Shown: piece after piece, positions 32,649 to 44,900 of the stretch
How positions within the stretch are numbered: the first letter of the stretch is position 1
Layout of the letters: every line of letters begins with the position of its first letter
Origin: Ligula intestinalis
Lineage: Eukaryota > Platyhelminthes > Cestoda > Diphyllobothriidea > Diphyllobothriidae
Length of the DNA stretch: 64,000 nucleotides
Assembly (NCBI GenBank): GCA_036362985.1
Contig: JAYGXS010000008.1
Location: 6,777,253 to 6,841,252, forward strand
Reading direction: 5' to 3'
The notes under the pieces: generated by a model
Told to the model about the DNA's origin: nothing
Seen by the model: only the letters and a program-made list of their open reading frames with translations
The model's database searches: none
Program-made: the position numbers and the translations under genes

Positions 32649-33339
32649 AAGTGTAATTTTTTGGATTGATATTTCTAGAAAATATATTGAGCTAAAAAAT
32701 AATATATTAAGCATTTATAACATTTGCCAATTATATTCAGACCTTAAATAGGGCATATGTCTTTTAAGGTCCTGAACACTTATCTGTTAAAATATAAGTT
32801 TTATTATAAAATATACTAGTCGTCTACGAACGTGCGAAAACTTGCATGGTTGTCGTAGGAAAAGGGTCTTAAAATAGGTTTAATAGTCCTTTTAGTATTC
32901 ACTTTCGTGGCTTAGCACCAGGCTAGCCTAAACTTCGATTTTGAGCTAGAAAGACTGCAATTAATTGTAATTACAGATTCGGGCATTAATTCCCGAGCGC
33001 ACAAGGTCCTTGGCTAACGTTGCTTCCGTTTCGTTTAGCGCGGTACTCAGTTCTCCGTCTACGCCCCCACTAAGTCCGTTTGAAGCTTTGCAAGACACCC
33101 AATAAGATGAAAAGCCGGTAGAGTTGTCGACACAAATTATTGGCTTGGGACAGGCAGATCAGTCATAAAGAGTGAACAAACTACCACACACCAGCTTAAC
33201 AATAACAACGAGGTGAAGGTGGCTACCTCCGTTAGGGAAATACCTTGGGATTCTCGCAGGAAAAGCAGCTGTTACTTATCGATGGGAGGTTGGAGCTGGA
33301 GACTGCTGCCAGGAGGACGACAACTATTCTGCATCTTCA

Positions 33340-33420
33340 CCGCGAGAACGTGCTGCTTATGTCCTCCTTGATCGAACTGGAAATGACCGCGTCCATGCAC
33401 TCAAAAAAGGCCTCCTTTCT
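33340..33420 (-). other. Conserved minus-strand coding remnant, block B
   Basis: Frame KRKEAFFECMDAVISSSIKED, the partner of 320-440. It meets a TGA soon afterwards. Confidence 0.3.
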
Positions 33421-33775
33421 TTTTCCTACAACTCAGCGGGCTGGATGTTCTGGGCAAGGTTGGCCAATCGGATTACAAAACTCAACATAACCTGAAGATT
33501 TTTAGGCTAGCCTTATGCGAAACCCCAGAAAGTGAATGCTGCTGGGCAGTTACAGTGAATACAATCTAGCAATTGTCGGAAGACTGTTGCAGCTATAAAA
33601 TCTGTATTTAAAAATAAAACATAAAAAATAGACTGTACAAAATGCACGTAGTCTTTGGAGTTCATGGAACTGTCATTGTTCTGCTAATGACACCATTTGC
33701 GTCTGTTTAGCTTTCTCTAGCGGTACAGCTGACATAATATCAATAATTTGATATAAAATGTGTTTTACCCATCTT

Positions 33776-34055
33776 TGATAAGCGTAGGTATTTGAAGATC
33801 AGGCAGAGTGAGGGTTTTCCATTGCTGCCTTTCTGGGTGCGTTTTAGTAGCCAGTCATAGGTTTTCCTAGACGTGTTTTGAAACGCCTTTTCTAGTTCCC
33901 GATGTTTGGCTACGTGTGAGCCTCTCGACTTGTTGAAAACGCCTAAGTAACGTGTGCTAGATGAGGATAGCATTCCTTGCCGACAACTGCGGCGTACACG
34001 TCCGATTCGAGGAAGGAATTCCCTTTCTGCCTTACTTAAAAGGTCAGCTAGCTGC
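33776..34055 (-). CDS. Unidentified conserved minus-strand ORF (block B)
   Basis: Partner of 844-1117. Reads KQLADLLSKAEREF, GRVRRSC, MLSS, SRGSHVAKHRELEKAF and KTYDWLLKRTQKGSNGKP. Open for about 93 codons with a stop just upstream. Family unknown. Confidence 0.35.
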
Positions 34056-34332
34056 TTATCTCATCAGTGAAAGGGCGTAGGAAATCCGATCGAAAAACGT
34101 GCTAACACGACCTCCGTCTAATTATAGTAGGTTAGCGATCTGGTAACGTAGTTGTGATGAAAGGGATCACTTACCACCTGTTAGGTAAATTTTTTCTTCG
34201 AAAGTGCCTCGGTAAATTCATCCAGGGCTGTCAAGATTAGCATTTAATTAAGAATTTGGTAGAGGGCCTGTGGGGCTTAGAGGTCGAACGAGAAACTCCA
34301 TTTGCTGCTGAATTTCGCCAGCTCGGCTTTCA

Positions 34333-34545
34333 GACCGATGCAACTGCGCAGCATTTGCCATCAATAGTTTCATAATCCACCCCAGGTGTGTCGTGATGGC
34401 CTTTAAATGTCGCATATTTTATTTGCCTCGTCACCTTTTCTAAAGTCTCGCGACCAAAATGAGTATCCATTGCCGTCTTTAGGCATTTAATTGCTAGTGT
34501 ATGCAGCAATATAATCCGAAGGCGTTTAAAGTGCAAATGGTTCAT
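34333..34545 (-). CDS. Unidentified minus-strand ORF (block B), possible upstream exon
   Basis: Encodes LAIKCLKTAMDTHFGRETLE, KVTRQIKY and PGVDYETIDGK. Block A retains TRQVK and PAVDYEIVNG in the same frame around 1380-1480, with a stop between them. Position and orientation fit an exon of the same divergent gene as 33776-34055. Not identified. Confidence 0.35.
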
Positions 34546-36370
34546 TAAAAATTACAATTGAAATAAAGTTGGTCCTATTAGTGCTCATCTAGGCCCGCTC
34601 TACAGTTTATGAATGAAAAATGTAAAATAAATAACTGTTATCACTGGGCTCGTATTACATATTTTTAGGGCCTTGGTTTCTGTGGTGGCACTTCTGACAG
34701 ACCTAGCTCCTCAAATTCCAGGCAGACATCAATTGACAGCTCAGCCGAATGTGCAGACGTTTCATGGGCCTGTTGTTAGTCAGACGTTTTGGACTCTGAT
34801 TTAAACATCACTCATCCTCATAATCTACGCTTGGTGTTAAAGAAGAATGATCAGTATGTTGTGGAAACGCCTTCTCGCAGATTCCTTTTCTAAATGAGAA
34901 GTTTTTAGTAGATGCAACCAAGCAGTGATAAAGGGGATGTTTGCCTTCACAAGCAAACTAGATCATTGTCCGCGCTTCGCTGAGATATTTTCGAATGTCT
35001 CATTCATTCTGCATCATGCACACATGCAGAGAAAACATGGGACGTTATTTAGACCGGGTAAGTTGTTCATTCTAATTCTGTGACTACTCCATTTCAACGA
35101 GACTCCAGCTCGAGGTTAATCAAAAACCAGTTCCCGTGGTGTACGAAGTTAGAGCTGAAAATGTTCTGCCCAACAGCTCCTTCCAGAAACTAAAACGATT
35201 CTAGCTAATGCACCGCGGATAGAATGCAGCCATAAACCATTCATGGAGGGCGGTCGATGGAGTTACACCGTTGACTACTACTGTGATGTAAAATTACCAG
35301 TTTCAGTGACTGAAAATAAACGCAGTCGGATAAGGCGGTTTGGCGGCTTCCTTGAACGGCTTTATATCCCAGTTTTATTTTCCGAGTAAGTAGAAATACA
35401 ACTTTCCGTCCGTTTGTAATCCCATTTCAGGTACTTACTGACGAGAGAAGATATTTCCGTTTCTCAATAGGCGATGTCGATCCTTTTTACTCTTAACTTA
35501 TGCATAGTTGGAGCTCCAGGCGCCAGCCTTAGATGGAAATTAAGTAGGCTAGGCCTCCTAACAAACGCTTCATTATTTGTTTTTCATATATTGTCTTCAA
35601 CGGTGGCGTCCTGCCTTATCGGAATCATAATTTAAGTCAAGTCAATTTTATTAAAGGAAATATAGACAAACGCCTTTGAACTCCCTCTTGGTACATAGGA
35701 TTCAAGAAATGCATCAACACAGCCGAATATTCCAAAGAAGTCGTTGACACAATTGTAGATGACTACTCGCTTGTTTCAAGTAAAACACTCACACTCAGTT
35801 CACACGAGCCAGCGTTTTAACTGAGCAAAAAGATCAGACATTGGAAAAACTCCTAAGGCTGGCTCATAATTATAAATGGAATGTCATTTGTGGTTTTAGG
35901 AGAAAACCTGTCCCTCGTGGGGGAAAAGTATGTGAATGTGAATGATAGGAGCATGATGCTTCTGTGAATGTTGGCGGCAGCTTTTGCATCCATGGTGAGT
36001 AATATCGACATCCGAAGGACCATGTGAGGAGGAGACCTCGGAGTCACGAGAACGTCCCGAAGAACCGGAGATGCGTCCATGATACGCCTTTGCTGTGAGA
36101 GCAGAGGAGCCCGCCACGTCGTCAGCAGACGGTCGATACGAGAAAGGGCGTGACAAGGCCGCGTAGCCTAGGACCATATGTGCGGTAGATGCGACCTCAG
36201 ACGCGATCAGCGCAGTTCGCATATTGAGCAGACGTTATAGCTAGATAATGGCTTGAACTCATTTGGTTAGATACTAATAATAATACTTACAAATTACTAT
36301 TAGTATATGTTTATAGCATTTTTAGTCTTTGGATTCTGAAACTCAATTTCTGCTTTCTCGTTCAAGCGTT

Positions 36371-37933
36371 CTATGCGGTTAAAACCGTCAAGTTTGTTTT
36401 AAATACGTCTACGGATTGGGACATGACAATGTCCGCAGGAAGGGCATTCCACGCCTGGATTAACCTCTTAGAGAAAAAGAATTTTCTTGGGTCAATTCTT
36501 GCCCCAGTCACACGTAATTTGAGGGGGTGTCCTCGCAGCCTAGTGGTGGTGGACTGCTCAAAGAAGTCATTTGTTTGGAGGCAGCAATCCTGACCACGCA
36601 GCATGCGAAATGCCTGGATTAGGTCTTCGCGTAGCTGTCTGTAATCCAGAGTAAACAAGTCAAGATTTACCAATCGCATCTCGTAAGAGAGGTTCCGTTG
36701 GCCTCGTACTAATTTTGTTGCGCGTCTTTGTACCCTTTCGAGGGTTTTTCGGTCTTTGGCTGTCCAAGGTCTCCAGGCTTGGATGGCAAATTCCAGTTGA
36801 GGTCGTACGAACGTGCCGAAGACCTTGCCAAATACAACTTTATCAAACTTAGTAAAGGCGCGCTTGATTAGATACAAGCTCGACATTGCGGATTTAGCCA
36901 CTTTCAGGACGTGGAGTGATGGCTTCAGTGAAGGCGTGAACCACACCCCCAGGTCTTTCTCAGCCTCTACCTCTGACAGCGGCGTGTCATTCAGGTAGTG
37001 CACCCTTCGAGGCGCAGTGCTGGTTCTACCGAATCGCATTAAGTTGCATTTGGCCACATTGAATGGCATGAGCCAAAGGGTCGACCATTGCTCCAGTCGA
37101 TGCAAATTTGCCTGGAGGTTTAATTCATCGTCTTGGTTGCGTATGACCTTCCAGAGTTTTAGGTCATCAGCAAGCATTGTGACTTCGCAGTCTTGTCCGC
37201 TTATGCAGTCAGCAATATATATAATGAAGAGGATAGGGCCAAAAACAGAACCCCGTGGAACCCCGCTCTCAACTGCTACCTCTGTTGACCGCTGTTTGCC
37301 AATACATACGGTGTGGGTACGATCAGTCAAGAAGTTTGCGATCCATTGTAAAAGGTTTTCCCTTACCCCTATACGGCTAAGTTTGCATAAAACACGTTGA
37401 TGAGGCACCGTATCAAACGCCTTTTTGAAGTCTACGAAGACTGTATGCACCGTATGTCCTTCATCGATCGCTCGGGTCCACTGTTCTAGACAAAAGAGCA
37501 GATTGGTAAAGCAGGACCTTCCCCTGCGGAATGCGTGCTGCTTTTCAGAAAGAAGTTGATGTTGCTCCAAAAAGTGCATCAGCTCGCGTTTGACTATGCA
37601 TTGCATAAGCTTGCAGGATATTGAGGTGAGGCTGACCGGTCTGTAGTTGTTTGCGGTTGCTCGACTCCCACTTTTGTGGATGGGTGAGATCCACGCTGCC
37701 TTCCAATCGGGTGGCACTTGTTCAGTATTAAGAGAAGCTCGGAAGAGTAGGTACAGGGGTACCACCAACTCTATGGCTAGCTCTTTTAATAGTTTTGCAG
37801 GTATCTCATCCGGACCTGACGACTTCGTTTCTTTGAGCTGTAGGAGTTCTCGCAGAATGGTAGTTTCCGTGAGTGCAACCGACTCTATGGTCTGCATCAA
37901 ACCCACACTGAGCTTTCGAGCTCTTTCTGGAGT
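36371..37933 (-). mobile_element. CR1-like LINE, 5'-truncated, intact RT frame
   Basis: 511 codons without a stop. Motifs: GPDEIPAKLLKE, NNYRPVSLTSISCK, FVDFKKAFDTVPH, GVPRGSVFGPILFIIYIAD, MLADDLKLW (catalytic DD kept), and the terminal FFFSKRLIQAWNALP. No endonuclease domain, so it is a 5'-truncated insertion. The uninterrupted frame suggests it is younger than the other LINEs here. It lies in the B-specific insertion upstream of PIAS B. Confidence 0.85.
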
Positions 37934-38060
37934 CCATCGTCAGAGATAAACGTGGTCAACGAAAGAAAAGCAGCAGTTATGAGACAGGTGCTAATCAGCC
38001 GTTATAGGGTGTGGGGGTGGAGGTGGGGCAATCAACAACCAGTGCCATCAGCCCGTAGGA

Positions 38061-38225
38061 CGAAGTATGCCGGCGGCAGATCGGTAGATCGACTGACTGA
38101 GTTTTCATACGAGGCCCAGGCTTCAAGCAATTCTCGACCTGTCATGTTGCCGGCGTGGGCCTGGGCCACCTCGGATGAGAACTCTGTCAGTCGATCTATA
38201 GAGCTGGCACCGGCATACCTCGCCC
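38061..38225. repeat. Hairpin-forming inverted repeat
   Basis: Arms 38061-38121 and about 38158-38225 are imperfect reverse complements (shared GATCGACTGAC, GTATGCCGG, GCCCAGGC) around a loop of about 35 bp. Two overlapping frames on opposite strands owe their similarity to the palindrome. Confidence 0.65.
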
Positions 38226-38783
38226 TGTGCAGGGATCTCCGGACTGAAAATAATACGACTTTAGCTAACGGAACGGGACAAAATGAGAATATATAAAAGT
38301 GATAAGTGGCATCTTCGCGATGGAACTTACTAGTACAGTTAAATAACGTGACAGCAGTTGTAGGAACCACCTTGCATTTCGGGGCCCCTTGAACTGATTG
38401 GTGGCCCACTTTCGTCTGCGGAGTGCTGAGTACTACCGCTTTCAACTCCTCCTCCCTTTGCATTTCTTTCTTGAAATATTAAGCCACAAGGGACAGGCTT
38501 CCAGTGATTCAACAGCCTTACTTCTGCATATCTGGATATCTTAGCACCATCTCCTACGTATGCTACCCCTCCAAACAACCGTCTCTTTATCTGATTTACA
38601 TCCCTTGTCTTTATAGGCGGCGTTATACCCTACAACAGCTTCTACTCCCGTACGGTGACGACCACTACGGCGAGGTCAGCCATTAATCCGGCGCTTGCAA
38701 CACACAACTCAACCCCTGTCGTCGTCGTCGTCGTCAGCAGCTTCGGCAACTGTCAGCATCCTGTAAAGGTGCCGGTCATCGGC

Positions 38784-38937
38784 ATGTCCCACTTATCTGC
38801 TGACATGCCACAGACAGCCGCCGCTGACGTCGTGGAAGTCGAGGAGGGACCCTCGGAACTGAAGCCAGACGGGGATCCATCAATCAGTCTGAATCCCAAC
38901 GCTGTCAGTCCAAGGCGATTTGTCGACTACGTTACCA
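38784..38937 (+). CDS. PIAS: PIAS copy B, exon 1
   Basis: Same length and donor as copy A. In-frame sequence continues open upstream to 38655, through a GTC trinucleotide run (about 38718-38736) that would encode a valine stretch, so the start could be upstream; the ATG shared with A was chosen. Confidence 0.72.
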
Positions 38938-41900
38938 GTGAGCAAATTTCCCCCTTTTTGCTCCATATTTTTATGTTTGACCATGACCGTCCTACCTTCT
39001 GTCCTTCTTCTTCTTCTTCTTCCTCTTCCCTTGCCACTTTTTTTGCACTCCTGTTTATCCTCTTCATTTTATTATTTTGCCGTTTGACCATCCTTCTAGT
39101 GAGAATGTTTATAGGATTTCAAGTGCAGATTACGTTACTCGATTTTTGTCGTAGTGTAATTTTTTCGGATGGTCCTCCGTGTTCCTCAAAATTATGGCAG
39201 TAAGGGGTGAAGAACACAGAGAAAGGCATGGTCTTCAAAGGCAGAACGGGACGAGCACGTTCCGTTAGAGATCACTGAGTGTTTATCGAGGAATTTTAAT
39301 ATTCCCGGTCTAAAGCGGCAAGACAACAAGTCCGCGGCTGGTGACTGCAAAGGAGTCATACATTTCCATCTGCTTATGTCCGTCTTAAAAATATCATTGC
39401 TTCAGCATAGGAGACTGACTGGTAAGTCCTTGCGATCACATTTTCTCTTTCGTTCTTTTTAAGCACCATCCATGCCCATGCATCTTTGTAGAAAATGAGA
39501 TTCCCTCAATGCTTACAGAGTTACATCGATTGAATTCCACATTAGATTTTGTTGGGCTGTCGAATTTCCTGGATTTTTCCTCACTATAGAAGTACTCTCT
39601 CTCTCTCTCTCATTCCTGGACTAGGTAAGGCTCCGGCTCACGGGCGTCAACCTATTACACCTCATTTTTATTCGGTTCACAGGTTGGGCTAGGTCACAGG
39701 GTTCTGCTCTACTGTCAGTCCAAGACAATTTGTCAACTACGCCACCAGTGAGCAATTTCTCCCTCCTTGGTTTCGCGTTCCTGTTCTTGGTCATTATTAA
39801 TTTTTTTCTACTTCATCCCTTAACTCATCCCCTGTCGTAATTGCGCCAATGCCGAGATGTCACTGCCTATTTACGCCTTGATTGAACTCCCACGGAAGAA
39901 CGCAGTAAGAAGGAGTGCAAAAGCAGAAGTCTTTTAGCATACTCAGTACACCATATTTAAGCTTAATAAACGCATGTACAGCCATGCTCATCGAACCAAT
40001 CAGATTCTGTCCTGGAGCAAATAGCGACACGGTTGGCTTGTGACTCAACGGTTGGCTTGTCAGAGTCCTACCCTGACCGCAGCCTTAAATTTTAAGTTAT
40101 TGATTGATTGCCAGCTTATCTGCGCCGCATGTAGGTGGATCGATAGCGTGGCGTGAGCGCGACTCACTGCCTGCCTGCTGTCTGCGTGCTCGAGCGTCGA
40201 CACCAGCTTTACCGCCCGCTGATTCGATTAGGACGACTCTTCCAAATGTTCGATCCTCCCTTTTTTCCTTAACCTCTAATTCGTTTGTCCCTTTGCAGCC
40301 GATTTTGGGCGAAGGTTGATGGGGCCGGAAGAATGAATGTGGATTAATAGCTGAATCTTTAAAAGGTGGTTACATCGACAAAGCGGACGTTTCCCGAAGC
40401 AAATTAGAGTACATTGGAATAGGTTTTACTGCGCGGCGAGAGGTTTACAACAGGATCTGCTGAACGATAGCAACCGCGGTGTCCTCAGGCAAATTGTGAC
40501 AGTGTGTGTCCGCTGCTGCAGAACATTGACTGCGATGCATGTCCCTACGGTCAATTAAAATGAAATGGTGCGCGTCGATTTGTTTCTCCAGCTGCGGGTC
40601 GACCGGGAGCGACAGAAGGAACAAGAGCCCGCGGAGTAGATTATCATGCGTGAGTGCGGCCTACCGTAGTGTCCTCCGACAAGACCGAAGGCGACCTGTA
40701 GTGACGCAGAAGAGGAGTCGGTCTGTTCTATGGCAGAAGTCTTAGAGTTGGATGCAGTGGCAGGTTGAGGTTGCGTAGAGAAAAGAAGAGGGAATACTCG
40801 GGACGGTTGGGTAGTGTGTTGAGGAGGAGAGAAAGCAGGGGGATGGGGACTAGAGAGGTCGTCCGACGAAGTGTCAGGAACAGCAGCTATGAGGCGGTCT
40901 ACGCTCACGGCCTCCTAGCGAGTGCTACGCTGGATTTGGAATGTTTTCTTCCTTCGGGAGACAATCCGGTAAGGTCAGTCTTAATGTGGTTCCAAGGGCC
41001 AGAGAACTCGACTACATGGTGGAAAGTCTTGAGGGCATGTCGCCAAGTCTTTCTCGAGATAAAACTTGGAGACAGAGGGTCTGAGCGGAACCGGAAAAAC
41101 TGCCTAAGGTGACGCAGGTGGTTGGTAGGATCCTATAGCGCAGGGGATGGCCAGGAAACATCATCAGGAAGTCGGACAGAGGTAATAATCTTCTCGCGAT
41201 ATCCGCTCAGTTTGACGGATTAGATTCCACGTTCTTGAATTTTGTTAGGTTATTGATTTTGCAGGATTTTCTCCTTGCTCGTATTTCACTATAGAATATT
41301 TCCTCTGATACCTTGATGTGGTCGGGCGTCATTAATGACTGTCTCCTTTTTTGTCGACTTGCAGGTTTAGCTATATCACATGGTTTAACCAGTCGGTTCG
41401 TCCCCCTTCGACGCACAGAGACTGAAAAACAGACAATGGAAGCCCTGAACTCCCTCCTGTCTGCAAACAATGCCTTGGGCATCTACTCAGAGTCTCCCTT
41501 TCTACGACCCGTCACCCTTTTGCGGCCTGTACAGTTCGCCTTCCCAGCCAAATCCGTCTCTCAATATCCCGATCCCGAGAACATGGTCCGTAAGTTGCGT
41601 GATTCGGCAGACCAGAAGGTGAATATTCTCTCCCTGCGGGGTATCCTCTCGGGTGCCAAGCCGAGCGCCGCTTCTCTGGGTTTCTGCACGGACTACCTAA
41701 CCTACAGTTTTACCCTCAATCTCGATACCAATACAATGCGCCTTCTGATGGACCAATCACGACGGCCAAATGGGTGCGCTGGCGTTTCGTGCTTGTTGTT
41801 AGTTTACCTTCTATTTGACATAAACACTGTACTTTTGCCGTTATCTAGTACGCTGGCTGTCCAGCAATATATGTGTGTGGTTCTGACCTCTTGATTGGCG

Positions 41901-44900
41901 ATGTTAAAGCTCACATTGTCAGTTTGTTTAAGCTCATTAGTCTACAAAAGACAGCGAAGGTGTTGTGAATGAGTTTTTTTTATGAGCTTCGTCAGTTTCT
42001 TTTATTTGGCGAATGATTCAGCATTCCCACCTGCCGAAGTTTTGGAAGGCCAGAAGGGGCCAGTTTACACCGTCCTTGACGTAGACTGCTTGTCGAATTC
42101 TGTTTCCTGCCAGTCGCAGCCTCTTCATGTGCCAGAATAATTCATGGTTTTTCGGCAGTCCTGTAAAGGGTGGTTTTCTTGAACCACTTTTACTCTTAGT
42201 TAGGCCTTAATTAACTGGGTCCTCCTTCTTCTATTCAATTAGTAACTTTAGCATTAATCTTCAGGATGGCATAGCTTCTCTCCTGTCTTCTACTTACGCC
42301 TGCATTGTCTCTTAACTTAAGCCCCGCTGATCAGTACCGTCTCATTCTTCGGCTAGCCTGGGCCACGGCCGGACTTTACATGCCCCGTGACAAGTCCAAT
42401 CCCTCTCGCGTTCTGGCCTCTGAAGTGCTACCACGCTGTCTCTCCGTCCGTGTTGGTCGTCGTAATGTCACCCTTCCCGATCCCATCTTTCATGGCGGCG
42501 ATGCGCAGAAATTTGGTCATCGTCTCCGATTCGCCATTGACATCACTGACAAGGTTGCTTTTATTCCTTTTCTTTTCTCTGTATTGCATGTCCTGATTTG
42601 GTCAGTTTAAACGTTCAACAGGAAAGAGGGTTCAGTGAGATAGGTGCAGTATCACTCGACTGTATTATTAGGGAATGCAAATGTAGCCAATATTTGACAG
42701 GACTGACTTTAGAGACTCCAAAAATCCCGTCGACTTATAACTAAAAAAACTACTTTTAAAATATTAGTAGCCTGACTTTCCATTTGTTCGCTAAATTCCA
42801 CCAATAGGAGGTCGAATTTCCATTTTTGTTAACTTCCACCTATAAAAGATCGGATTTCCCTCAATTGGCATCAGTACCCTACGCAACAGGACTTCATTTG
42901 ATAAAATTTTATTCTATTTTATCATATTTAACAAACAATCTTATTGAATTTAATATTATTTGATCACTTCCGTCAAAGTTACATATTAATTTACGCTCAA
43001 CAGCCTAGAAGTAAATGTTTGACCAAAAAATACGTTAAACAGTTGAGCGGGGGAATGGATATCTAGATAAGTCCTACAAATAAGTTTTGCCCAACATTTA
43101 TATGTGCTGAGTTGGTTCAGTTTGGTTAGTTGCCGAGTTGACCTCTAGACGGATATCTGCACTGTATGCTCTCCTTCTCATTGTCCGCATACACACTGGA
43201 CCAACAGCTGATTCGACTCGACCAACTGTGAATGAATACGGCAGACCAGGTATATTTTCCACTCTGCGGCAATGGACTGTGACAGCACTTTGAAAAGTCA
43301 GACAGACGCATCCCATGTTTGGCTAACTGAATTATTTCATTCTGAATTGAGTGCTGGTCGCTCTATGCAGGTTAAGTTAGCGAACTCAAATTCAAAAATG
43401 TCGGCCATCCGGAAAATGGATTATAAGTCATTTTCGACTCACCTGAATAAATTTGGAGATTTGCCGACGTTCCGGATGGCTGGACCTGCTGTCCTTTGTC
43501 AAAGTTAATACTGACGGTTATCGACCAGCAGTTTAGAATTGCGGCTGTAAGTGCTGGTCTTGAGCTGATCGATTTTCCTCCGTTCGCTGTCTGGCCTTGC
43601 GTGTGGATTTTGGCTTGGCGTGACGGAAATGTGTGGTCTCTTCTTTCTGCACGGTAGAGGATACTGGTGATCCTGCTCCCTCTTCCAGTGTTTTCATCAC
43701 AGGGCCGTCTTCGTCTGCAAATCCTGACTTCAGTTTGACCGTGCCCTGTCCTTTACTTATGTAATGTCGCTAAGCCAAATCCACACGCAAAGCCAGACAG
43801 CGAACGGAGAAAAATCGATCGGCTCAAGACCAGCACTCACAGCCGCAATTCTAAACCGCTGCTTGATAACAGTCAGTATTCGCTTTGACAAAGGACAGCA
43901 GGTCAAGCCATCCGGAACGTCGGCAAATCTCCAAATTTATTCAGGTGAGGCGAAGATGACTTTAAGTTATCGAAGTTTAATGTGGCTACTTGACCTATTT
44001 CAGTAGCCATGTATTCAATGGTTTACTTTCGTCATTGCCGATTTTGGGAATACCTGGTCGTGCTCTCTATTTCCCTTCACATTATCCCTGCTCGTCAGAT
44101 ATGAGAAGCCGATCACTGTACTAAGTATTTGACGGACAATTTGGTAAACTAGAGTTAAACATACTTGGAAATAGTATGATGAATGTAGCAGTCGGGTACT
44201 ATTAAAAATAATCAAGAATAAACACAGTACGAATCGAGACAGTGGATACCTCTGTACAAGTAAATGAGCTGAATTTGATGCCCAACTCCGGAGAATGGAA
44301 TACTCAGTAACATACACGTGTGTAGCGCGCGTGTGCACGAACCGATTAAAACAACAAGGTTCACCTTCAGTTTCAAGGTCAAGGTCGCTTTTCTTCGCCT
44401 CTCTGTGCACTGCATCCTCTGACATGGTCAGTTTGAACGTTCAAAAGAACAAAAAGAAAGTACAATTATCCGCGACATTTTGTTGATGCCAGACGTGAGG
44501 ACTTTATAAAAAATGTTGAAAGATTATACGTGGACACCATGATTGCAGGAGAGCAAATTGGAATTTCGCACCTGCGTCAACACGCCCAAGTCCAGCACGG
44601 GTGATAAGAGTTGAGCAGGCCTCGACCTGCATTCTGGACATCAAGCGATTAGCTTACCAGCGGGCAACTATCCTCGATAGAGGAGAGCCGTTTATTGCCA
44701 GAGATACGCAGTATCCTAGCGATTTATCCTATGAATACAGCAATTCCCCATGTGTCTCTCATGATGTATCCGACAACGAATCCGAAACGTCAGGCGGGCA
44801 AAGTTCTTGTTTCATAAATCACAGCTACTGCTTCTTAACGTGCGAATTGTGTGTCTACCAACTTATATTGTGTACTTATCTTTCTAAACCTCGTAGATTC

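Larger units (their letters stand above)
33000..38783. other. Upstream region of PIAS copy B
   Basis: 33000-35620 aligns with 1-2460 at the level of an old duplicate. At about 35620 the alignment stops, a 3 kb B-specific insertion follows (LINE and hairpin), and the alignment resumes at about 38600 just before the PIAS start. 35640-36370 begins with a LINE-tail-like TTTATTAAAGGAAA but is otherwise unassigned. Confidence 0.55.

Noticed and set aside
39595..39611. CT microsatellite, TTC run near 39005-39025 and GTC run near 38718-38736 as regulatory elements
   Set aside because: Simple repeats with no supporting context; noted only as polymorphic-length sites.
43272..44006. Two small proteins in intron 3 of copy B
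   Set aside because: They are mirror translations of the foldback arms.
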